64,000 bases of DNA, from positions 121,712 through 185,711 of the forward strand of contig CAVWCQ010000009.1 of the NCBI GenBank assembly GCA_963753545.1, given 5' to 3'. This DNA is from CAVWCQ01 sp963753545 (GTDB lineage: Bacteria; Chloroflexota; Anaerolineae; Aggregatilineales; Aggregatilineaceae). The position numbers were made by a program, and so were the translations under genes. Below, in pieces: positions 57,946-64,000 of the stretch (positions within the stretch are counted from its first letter, which is position 1; every line of letters begins with the position of its first letter). A model generated the notes under the pieces. That model ran no database searches and was not told the DNA's origin. It saw only the letters and a list, made by a program, of their open reading frames with translations.

Positions 57946-57969
57946 TCATTGGCGTTGTGAGGGCGAGAA

Positions 57970-58356
57970 GTGTCCACGAAGTCGGTTATGGGCACAAATG
58001 GGACTGGGAGGCGTAACCGGTCGTGGCCGGAGGCGTTGAAGCGGGAGATCGTGGCGGCGTCGTTTGCGCCGGGCTCGTCGGTCTCGGTAGTTGCCCGGCA
58101 GTACGACGTGAATGCGAACCAGGTGTTCGGTTGGCGGAAGCGCTATCGCGACGCTTCTCGTGCGCCGGCCGTCCTGTCGGCTCCGCAATTGATCCCGGTG
58201 ATGGTTACGGCGGAACCGGATGCTGTCGCCGCGCAGCCATCGACCGTGGCGGCAACGATCGAGATCGATCTTGCCGACAAGTACCGTGTCCGCATCAGTG
58301 GCGGCATCGATGCGCATGCACTACGGCGGGTGCTCGATGTGCTGGAGCGGCGATGA
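57970..58356 (+). CDS. tnpA: IS66 TnpA, HTH accessory protein
   Basis: 128 residues (GTG at 57970; an ATG at 57988 also possible). The HTH region reads WPEALKREIVAASFAPGSSV and ARQYDVNANQVFGWRKRY, as in IS3/IS66 orfA proteins. It overlaps tnpB by ATGA. TnpA is needed for IS66 transposition, with an unresolved role. Confidence 0.9.
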   Translation: MSTKSVMGTNGTGRRNRSWPEALKREIVAASFAPGSSVSVVARQYDVNANQVFGWRKRYRDASRAPAVLSAPQLIPVMVTAEPDAVAAQPSTVAATIEIDLADKYRVRISGGIDAHALRRVLDVLERR

Positions 58357-58700
58357 TCTCGGTTCCCTCTGGTGTACGGGTCTGGCTGGCGGTCGGACGA
58401 ACCGATATGAGGCGCGGGATGAATGGCCTGGCTCTGCAGGTCCAGGAAGCGCTGCGACGGGATCCCCATGCAGGCGATCTCTTTGTCTTCCGAGGCGCCC
58501 GTGGCGATCTGATCAAGATCATCTGGCATGACGGTCTCGGGATGTCGCTCTATGCCAAACGGCTTGAGAAGGGACGCTTCATCTGGCCCTCTCCTGCCGA
58601 TGGTGTGGTTGGAATCTCGGCCTCGCAGTTGGCTTACATGCTCGACGGAATCGATTGGCGCAATCCGCGTCGTAGCTTTCGCCCGGAATGTGCCGGATAG
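58353..58700 (+). CDS. tnpB: IS66 TnpB (IS66 Orf2)
   Basis: 115 residues from the ATG overlapping the tnpA stop. The IS66 Orf2 pattern is complete: VWLAVGRTDMRRGMNGLALQ, DLFVFRGARGDLIKIIWHD and YAKRLEKGRFIWP. Frames that extend this one upstream to 58023 are out of phase with tnpA and not real. Confidence 0.93.
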   Translation: MISVPSGVRVWLAVGRTDMRRGMNGLALQVQEALRRDPHAGDLFVFRGARGDLIKIIWHDGLGMSLYAKRLEKGRFIWPSPADGVVGISASQLAYMLDGIDWRNPRRSFRPECAG

Positions 58701-58757
58701 TTGAAGCTGCATTTTTTTACAGAGTTCGTCCGCCGACATTTATGATTCTATCAGTAC

Positions 58758-60428
58758 ATGGATTCGGGTGGTGAAGCCTTTCCAAATGACATCGCGGGGC
58801 TGAAGGCGGAGCTGGCTGCGGCGCGCGACAGGCACATCGTCGAAGCGGCCAGGGCCGCATACGCCGAAGCGGAACTCGCGGTGGCGAGAGCCAAGGCCTC
58901 TGATGATCAGGCTCTAATAGCTCACCAGCAATTGCGGATCGAGAAGCTGACGCGCGAGCTCTATGGTCCGCGCTCGGAACGCACGTCGCGCCTTCTCGAT
59001 CAGATCGAGTTGCAGTTCGAGGAACTGGAGAGTTCGGCGACCGAAGACGAGATCGCGGCCGAGATGGCGGTGGCCACGACCACGACGGTGGCGGCCTTCA
59101 CCCGCAAGCGCCCGGCGCGCAAGCCGTTCCCCGAACATCTACCGCGTGAGCGGGTGATCGTGCCGGGACCGACCGCTTGCCTTTGCTGCGGCGGCGGGCG
59201 GCTGCGCAAGTTGGGCGAGACCGTCACCGAGACGCTGGAATCGATCCCGCGCCAATGGAAGGTAATTCAGCATGTCCGCGAGAAGTTCACCTGCCGTGAC
59301 TGCGAGAAGATCAGCCAGGCTCCGGCGCCGTTCCATGTGATCGCCAGGGGCTGGGCCGGCCCCAGTCTGCTTGCGATGATCCTGTTCGAGAAGTTCGGGC
59401 AGCATCAGCCGCTCAACCGCCAGGCCGAACGCTATGCCAAGGAAGGTGTGCCGCTGAGCTTGTCGACCCTGGCTGACCAGGTGGGGGCCGGCTGCGCGGT
59501 GCTGGAACCGATCCTCCGGCGTATTGAAGCCCACGTCCTCGCAGCCGAACGATTGCATGGCGACGACACCACGGTGCCGGTCCTGGCCAAGGGCAAGACC
59601 GACACCGGGCGATGTTGGGTTTACGTGCGCGACGATCGCCCGTTCGGCGGCACCGTGCCGCCGGCAGCGATGTTCTATTACTCGCGCGACCGCGCCGGCG
59701 AGCATCCCCAGGCGCATCTCGCCAACTACGCTGGGATTTTCCAGGCCGACGCTTATGGCGGATACAACAAGCTGTACGAGCCGGATCGCAAGCCGGGGCC
59801 GATCCTGGAGGCGGCCTGCTGGGTCCATGCCCGCCGCCCATTCTTCATCATGGCGGATCTGACCGAGAATGCCCGTCGCAAGGCGCAAGGCAAAACCCCG
59901 GCACCGATCTCGCCGCTGGCCCTTGAGGCGGTCCGTCGCATCGATGCTCTGTTTGAGATCGAACGATCGATTAATGGCCAAAGTGCTGCGCAACGCCGCG
60001 CCGTCCGGCAGGAGCTCAGCGCGCCGTTGGTCGCCGATCTGGAAAGCTGGATGCGCGAGCAGCGCGCCAAGCTCTCGCGCGGCAACGATGTCGCCAAAGC
60101 GATGGAGTATATGCTCAAACGCTGGACCGCGTTCGCCCGCTTCCTCGACGATGGGCGCATCTGCTTGTCAAACAATGCCGCGGAACGAGCGTTGCGCGGA
60201 ATAGCCCTCGGAAGAAAGTCGTGGCTATTCGCCGGCTCCGACCGCGGCGGACAGCGCGCTGCCGCCATGTACAGCATCATCGTCACGGCAAAAATGAACA
60301 ACGTCGATCCGCAAGCTTGGCTGGCCGACGTTCTGACTCGCATCGCCGAGCACCCGGCTCACAGGCTCGACCAACTCCTGCCGTGGAATTGGCAACTGCT
60401 TCGAGAGAGCGCTAGCCAGGCGGCCTGA
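58758..60428 (+). CDS. tnpC: IS66 TnpC transposase
   Basis: 556 residues, full length. A leucine-zipper-like start and LYGPRSERTSRLLDQIELQ are followed by the zinc-binding CLCCGGGRLRKLGE and CRDCEKISQAP. The DDE core follows: RLHGDDTTVPVLAKGKTDTG (first Asp), ADAYGGYNKLYEP (second) and LSNNAAERALRGIALGRKSW (Glu). No frame break, so potentially active. Confidence 0.95.
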   Translation: MDSGGEAFPNDIAGLKAELAAARDRHIVEAARAAYAEAELAVARAKASDDQALIAHQQLRIEKLTRELYGPRSERTSRLLDQIELQFEELESSATEDEIAAEMAVATTTTVAAFTRKRPARKPFPEHLPRERVIVPGPTACLCCGGGRLRKLGETVTETLESIPRQWKVIQHVREKFTCRDCEKISQAPAPFHVIARGWAGPSLLAMILFEKFGQHQPLNRQAERYAKEGVPLSLSTLADQVGAGCAVLEPILRRIEAHVLAAERLHGDDTTVPVLAKGKTDTGRCWVYVRDDRPFGGTVPPAAMFYYSRDRAGEHPQAHLANYAGIFQADAYGGYNKLYEPDRKPGPILEAACWVHARRPFFIMADLTENARRKAQGKTPAPISPLALEAVRRIDALFEIERSINGQSAAQRRAVRQELSAPLVADLESWMREQRAKLSRGNDVAKAMEYMLKRWTAFARFLDDGRICLSNNAAERALRGIALGRKSWLFAGSDRGGQRAAAMYSIIVTAKMNNVDPQAWLADVLTRIAEHPAHRLDQLLPWNWQLLRESASQAA

Positions 60429-60729
60429 CGCCACCCCCGATTAACTCGACGGGATGGGGAAGCTGCTAAGCTGCGGTGCTCACCGAATGCTGACAAAGCA
60501 GGCGGCCTAGTTGGGCTTTCATATTTGCAATAGTGATCGCCGCAAGACGGGCCCCGCGGCACATCACAGGGCAGGAATTGTCTTGAGAAGTGATGCTCTC
60601 CCCAACGGATGCGTGTACCGGGATTGGTCTTCTATCCGGTCATTTGCGCAAGAGACGAAGCCTTTTCATCGGGGCGATTGGGAAGCGATCGCACAATTTC
60701 TCGCCTTCCCACATTTTGGTTAGCGTCTC

Positions 60730-60924
60730 TCAAGAGCGTACTTCGTCAAACTGGAACGGGAAACGCGAGGCGTCCGCGTGCGTTGCCATTAGGATATGCG
60801 AGCACAGTTCGCAGACAAAGCGTTCCGATCCGGCCATGTGGGTGTCCGGAATGCCGTGGGCGCAGTCATGCAAGTGCTGATGCGCAGTGACATTCCCGCA
60901 GCCAAGGCATTCCTTCACAACCAT
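60730..60924 (-). CDS. Small zinc-ribbon protein
   Basis: 64 residues with two cysteine pairs (CLGCGN at residues 6-11, CELC at about 38-41) and several His residues between them, a probable single zinc knuckle or ribbon. GGTGAG lies upstream of the ATG. The flanking intergenic DNA (60495-60729, 60925-61043) shows nothing else. No function can be assigned. Confidence 0.5.
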   Translation of the reverse strand: MVVKECLGCGNVTAHQHLHDCAHGIPDTHMAGSERFVCELCSHILMATHADASRFPFQFDEVRS

Positions 60925-61043
60925 TTGCGCGTCTCACCGATTGACTGAAATCTGCAGCGTTGCGAGTTGGGCCGGTCTTCTACTCGAAGGGCGCGCGGTG
61001 CACGGCGCACGGGCGCCGTCCTTCGGAAGCCCTGCACCAGCAA

Positions 61044-61880
61044 TCAGCCGCGCGCGCCCGCGGTCATAATAGCTTGCGTCGTTTGATCCGGCCCGAATCC
61101 GTGGGGGCTGTCGATGGACAGCAGCTCCACGAGCCGCGTGCGGGCACGATGAACCCGGCTCTTGATCGTCCCTACCGCACTCTCGCAGATGGCGGCGGCC
61201 TCCTCGTGGGAGAAGCCCGCCGCGCCGACGAGAATGAGCGCTTCGCGCTGGCCCGGCGACAACTTCGCGAGCGCCACGCGGAATTCATCGAGTTCCACTC
61301 GGCTGTGCTGCTGGGGAGACGATTTTAAGCTGCCGACGAAACTGCCGTCAGTGTCTTCGACTTCGCGGCGGCGCTTGCGGTATTCCGAGCGGAACAGGTT
61401 GCGGAGGATGGTGATGAGCCAAGCGGGCATATTCGTTCCAACCTGGAACAAATCGATACTGGCTATGGCACGCAGCAAGGTTTCCTGCACAAGGTCGTCC
61501 GCGCGGTCGACGTTGCCACTGAGTGAAATCGCGAACGCGCGCAGGCTCGGGGTGGCGGCGAGCAGGGCGTCACGGACGGATGGTTGAAGCGGATCTGATC
61601 GATCCTTTGTCGTCTGGATTGTCGCGAGTGCAGTCATTTCATGACGATCTTTGGTCACGCCTAGAAACGCGCGAAGCCGACCTGGAGCGGCTCGCCGTCG
61701 ATCAAGGACCACGCTAATCCTTTCGTTGTGACCGCAGACGCACTCGTAGGTGCGTGTTTCCCTTCCCTCCTGGGCTGGTGTCGCCATCATGATTCTCATT
61801 TTCTGCGAGCATTCTGCGCAAAATAATGTCCAGGGGTCTGGACGGACTACCTGTTCCGGCAAACGATGCTGCATAGACAT
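61044..61880 (-). CDS. ECF sigma factor (EcfG/RpoE-like) with in-frame zinc-ribbon leader
   Basis: 278 codons. From Met82 (61637) on, it is a normal ECF sigma factor: region 2 with RADDLVQETLLRAIASIDLF and PAWLITILRNLFRSEYRKRR, region 4 with LSPGQREALILVGAAGFSHE and VGTIKSRVHRARTRL. Residues 1-65 form a separate unit with CxxC (21, 24) and CxC (47, 49), resembling small alphaproteobacterial zinc proteins. The start at 61637 lacks a clear ribosome site, so the long form may be real, or two genes have fused. General-stress ECF factors work with NepR/PhyR, not seen here. Confidence 0.85.
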   Translation of the reverse strand: MSMQHRLPEQVVRPDPWTLFCAECSQKMRIMMATPAQEGRETRTYECVCGHNERISVVLDRRRAAPGRLRAFLGVTKDRHEMTALATIQTTKDRSDPLQPSVRDALLAATPSLRAFAISLSGNVDRADDLVQETLLRAIASIDLFQVGTNMPAWLITILRNLFRSEYRKRRREVEDTDGSFVGSLKSSPQQHSRVELDEFRVALAKLSPGQREALILVGAAGFSHEEAAAICESAVGTIKSRVHRARTRLVELLSIDSPHGFGPDQTTQAIMTAGARG

Positions 61881-61938
61881 GATGATTTCCCTCCGTAGGG
61901 GAAACGACCGATCAGGCTAGGTCCGATGGCCGAATGGC

Positions 61939-62190
61939 GTCTGTATAAAATTGCTCATAGGGCCACGCGTTGCCATTTTTCCACGTCGAGGGATCACCAA
62001 GAAAAACCCCGCCAGCGAGGCCACTCGCGCGGGGTAGAGCCCCGTAGGTTCGGGACTCGTACGCATCACTCTGTCAGATGCCAGCCAATCGGCCAGCGTC
62101 TCGACGCTCTGAAGTCGGGGGACGACTGAGAGAGCGTGTATCGGTGAGGTTGATCCGATCTCCCGTCCCCGTCTGTATAAGATTGCTCAC
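61939..62190 (-). repeat. Repeated promoter-like 19-mer
   Basis: GTCTGTATAAAATTGCTCA (61939-61957) and GTCTGTATAAGATTGCTCA (62171-62189) differ at one base. A weaker copy, GTCTGTATCGAATTGACCAC, lies at 63362-63381. On the minus strand each offers a TATACAG/GATACAG box, and the first and last lie 59 and 128 bases upstream of minus-strand genes. Confidence 0.5.
62006..62035 (-). terminator. Rho-independent terminator on the minus strand
   Basis: ACCCCGC (62006-62012) pairs with GCGGGGT (62029-62035); on the minus strand the stem is followed by TTTTTC. Confidence 0.65.
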
Positions 62191-62383
62191 ACAGTGCGTT
62201 TGTTTCAAGCGAGACTACTGCCTCGGAGCCTTTGGACTCGTATGCCGATCTAGGTGGTTTCCTGGTCGGCCATTCTTGACCTAGATGATGTGAGAGCCGG
62301 GAAGTAAGGTAATCCGCCGAATTGACGCCTTGTTTTCGGGCAGACCACGGCTGCTGACGGCCATGCGGATGCCTCCGCGTCAT
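62066..62383 (-). CDS. Possible small basic protein, unrecognised
   Basis: 105 codons from an ATG preceded by AAAGGA at eight bases, and the stop lies 31 bases before a minus-strand terminator, which favours a real gene. The residues (MTRRHPHGRQQPWSARKQGV at the start) match nothing I know, and the repeated 19-mer at 62171 lies inside the frame, which argues against it. Confidence 0.3.
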   Translation of the reverse strand: MTRRHPHGRQQPWSARKQGVNSADYLTSRLSHHLGQEWPTRKPPRSAYESKGSEAVVSLETNALCEQSYTDGDGRSDQPHRYTLSQSSPDFRASRRWPIGWHLTE

Positions 62384-62445
62384 GCTTTCATTCCTTTCGT
62401 TTTCGCATGCAGGTCGCTTTTGTCGTGAGTGGCCGCACCACGCGA

Positions 62446-63234
62446 TCAATCGACGCTCGAACCACAGGTGAGATTTGCGACTGTGCCGGTGATCGCGCCG
62501 GCGCGATCCGACGCCAGGAACGCCGCTGTGTCGGCCACCTCGGCAAGCGTGGGCAACCGTTTGAGGAGGGTCCATCCCTCCAGGAGTTCCCGGAAGCTCT
62601 CGCGTTCCATCGTGGGGAATTCCGGAGCCTTAGGGAGGGTATCGCCTATCCGATGCGGCCGGAGACAAACGACACGGACGCCCTGAGGGCTAAGTTCCCC
62701 GGCAAGCGTGCGGGACAGCCCCTCTATCGCTGCGCAAGCGACGCCAAAGCCGCCCGTGAGGGGGATAGCTATCCGCGCAGGTGAAGCCGAAAGCATTAGG
62801 ATCACGCCTGATCGCTTCGTTACCATTCGCCGCGCCGCGGATCGCGCAGTCAGAAACTGCGCCCTTGTCCAAGTCGCGATAGGAAAGCTGAAATCTTCGA
62901 GCGCTAATTCAAGGAGCGGCGTGCCTTGGCGACTGTCAAATCCAATGGCATTGAAGACTACATCGATGCGATCCACCTTTTTCGCCACCGCGTCGATGTG
63001 CTGTTCGACGGCGTTCTCATCGAGCGCATCTACCTGTGCGATTTCGACAACGCCTCCATCGGCAGCGATCTCCTTGGCGACCGTATCGATTGGTTCCAGC
63101 ATACGACCGGCAAGGAAGACGTTGGCGCCCTCACGGGCGAAGGTTCGGGCAACAGCACCGCCTACCGCACCGCCGGCTCCGTAGATCACAGCGTTCTTTT
63201 TTTGAGCAGCACCTCTGTTCCCCGGGCGATGCAA
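62446..63234 (-). CDS. Short-chain dehydrogenase-like protein lacking the catalytic Tyr and Lys
   Basis: 262 residues with an SDR Rossmann fold: VIYGAGGAVGGAVARTFARE (G-x3-G-x3-G), FNAIGFDS in place of NNAG, and the C-terminal GITGTVANLTCGSSVD-like end (AITGTVANLTCGSSVD). The Ser of the catalytic set is kept (LSASPAR, about 149-151). At the Y-x-x-x-K position the sequence is F-G-V-A-C (Phe163, Cys167). It may bind NAD(P) without oxidoreductase activity, or use other residues. No operon partner. Confidence 0.85.
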   Translation of the reverse strand: MHRPGNRGAAQKKNAVIYGAGGAVGGAVARTFAREGANVFLAGRMLEPIDTVAKEIAADGGVVEIAQVDALDENAVEQHIDAVAKKVDRIDVVFNAIGFDSRQGTPLLELALEDFSFPIATWTRAQFLTARSAARRMVTKRSGVILMLSASPARIAIPLTGGFGVACAAIEGLSRTLAGELSPQGVRVVCLRPHRIGDTLPKAPEFPTMERESFRELLEGWTLLKRLPTLAEVADTAAFLASDRAGAITGTVANLTCGSSVD

Positions 63235-63746
63235 GCCAATTGGACGAATGGACCGGAAGTGAGAAAAGAAAGACCTGCCGAAGCGGCGCTAGAAACGCTG
63301 TCAGACAGCCCGCCCTCTAAGCGCCGAACTCGGCCTAGCCTAATCACCCATGCCGTGGCGCGTCTGTATCGAATTGACCACGTCGACAAGCGAAAATTCA
63401 CCACCGCCCCCACCGCCGCGCATTCCTCCATCACCGCGCTGGGCAGTCGCCTGCCCTCCGCGGGCTGTGGCTGCATGAAGCGTATCTCTTTCTTGTTGAG
63501 CGAACACAAAGTGCATCGCCCCTGACGGACCCGGATGCTGGATAATTGACCGCGCCATCGCGAGGATCGACGATCCCCTGACGATTGGTTTCCGTCACTG
63601 GGACGCTATCCCTGTTCGGCGGCGGTATGGTCGTATCGCAGTCGGCGATCGGCCTGATCTGGTCGGTCGCCGAAATGAGGAGGCTTGACCGCCGTACCGC
63701 GGGCACACGCCGGGCGGGCGGGACCGATTCACGAGATTATTCGCCA

Positions 63747-63965
63747 TTAACCAAGGCTTTGGGGTTCCTCTGTCTTGGCTATCAAGCTCTCGAGGGGCCC
63801 AGCTCGCCCTTCATTGGCGAGCCCGATGCCTTCGTCATCCTCGCCTGCGGCGACTGAAGCACCTTCCAACTCTTGTAGTTGTGCAAGGACAGCGCGAGCC
63901 CGTTCCTCGACCGCCTGGCGCGTTTGGCCAAGAATAGAGTGTCCACACGCGGGCATTGCTGCCAC
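63747..63965 (-). CDS. Possible hypothetical protein at the window edge
   Basis: 72 codons, helical and Glu/Ala/Gln-rich (GQTRQAVEERARAVLAQLQE). It starts near the window end, so the real start could lie beyond. No family recognised. The preceding 63235-63746 shows no convincing gene. Confidence 0.3.
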   Translation of the reverse strand: MAAMPACGHSILGQTRQAVEERARAVLAQLQELEGASVAAGEDDEGIGLANEGRAGPLESLIAKTEEPQSLG

Positions 63966-64000
63966 CTCGAATTCAGCGGCCCCAGTTTCTGCGATGAGCG

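Larger units (their letters stand above)
57942..60494 (+). mobile_element. IS66-family insertion sequence, complete gene set
   Basis: Contains tnpA, tnpB and tnpC in the usual order. The right end reads inward GTCAGCATTCGGTGAGCACC (complement of 60475-60494). A partly matching left end GTGATCATTGGC begins at 57942 (8 of 12 bases). No 8-bp target duplication is seen (AGTCTGAT before, AAAGCAGG after), so ends are approximate or rearranged. Confidence 0.7.

Noticed and set aside
58023..58352. Upstream extension of the IS66 TnpB frame
   Set aside because: Lies over tnpA in another phase; TnpB similarity starts at 58353.
62005..62080. tRNA-like fragment near GGTTCGGGACTC
   Set aside because: Only a T-arm-like loop; no acceptor or anticodon stem, and the adjoining hairpin is explained as a terminator.

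Overview
The window looks like two different genomes joined near 54.5-55.3 kb. From 1 to about 54.5 kb the gene content suggests a Chloroflexota (Anaerolineae-like) bacterium. It has an SCGC-type binding-domain/chemoreceptor fusion, an exopolysaccharide operon with a DUF4012 protein, many sugar-catabolism operons, SH3-like secreted proteins and decayed IS3, IS5, IS630 and ISAs1 copies. From about 55.3 kb to the end it looks alphaproteobacterial: a small membrane-anchored protein of a type common in Rhizobiales and sphingomonads, an IS66 element, an ECF sigma factor and an SDR protein. A misassembly or a recent transfer could both explain this.

Layout of the first part. 1-1.6 kb: end of a sensory protein. 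2.1-8.8 kb (minus): exopolysaccharide genes (tyrosine autokinase, DUF4012 protein, CapD-like epimerase, specialised NusG). 9.2-10.4 kb: secreted protein. 11.2-16.6 kb: L-rhamnose module (MFS carrier, rhaB, rhaA and a double class II aldolase whose second half has lost its metal and catalytic residues). 16.7-27.6 kb: a divergent regulon around a LacI-type operator. Its minus arm encodes a glycyl-radical activase, a glycyl radical enzyme, a LacI regulator, a URO-D-superfamily protein and a galactokinase-like kinase, joined by overlaps or a 10-base gap. Its plus arm encodes a sugar ABC importer and a second URO-D-superfamily protein. 28 kb: decayed NB-ARC/LuxR-type ATPase. 29.3-33.9 kb: complete Liv-type ABC importer. 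34.3-40.1 kb: a cassette of an unknown protein, two BrxC/BrxD-type (DUF2791) ATPases and an Lhr-type helicase, bracketed by IS remnants. 40.4-46.1 kb (minus): two GH65 phosphorylases plus beta-phosphoglucomutase behind a clear promoter/operator. 46.1-54.5 kb: an accessory patchwork of IS remnants, XisI, XRE-ImmA plus PIN, a primase and a zinc-ribbon helicase.

Single-base frame breaks are rare before 33 kb but numerous between 37 and 54 kb. Either these accessory loci are decaying or the sequence there carries indel errors. Several genes are therefore given as one broken locus rather than as fragments.

Best candidates for something new: the IS-bracketed DUF2791/helicase cassette; the glycyl-radical/URO-D/kinase/importer regulon; and a dense cluster of the 7-mer GTAAGAC over the primase and the end of the helicase gene.
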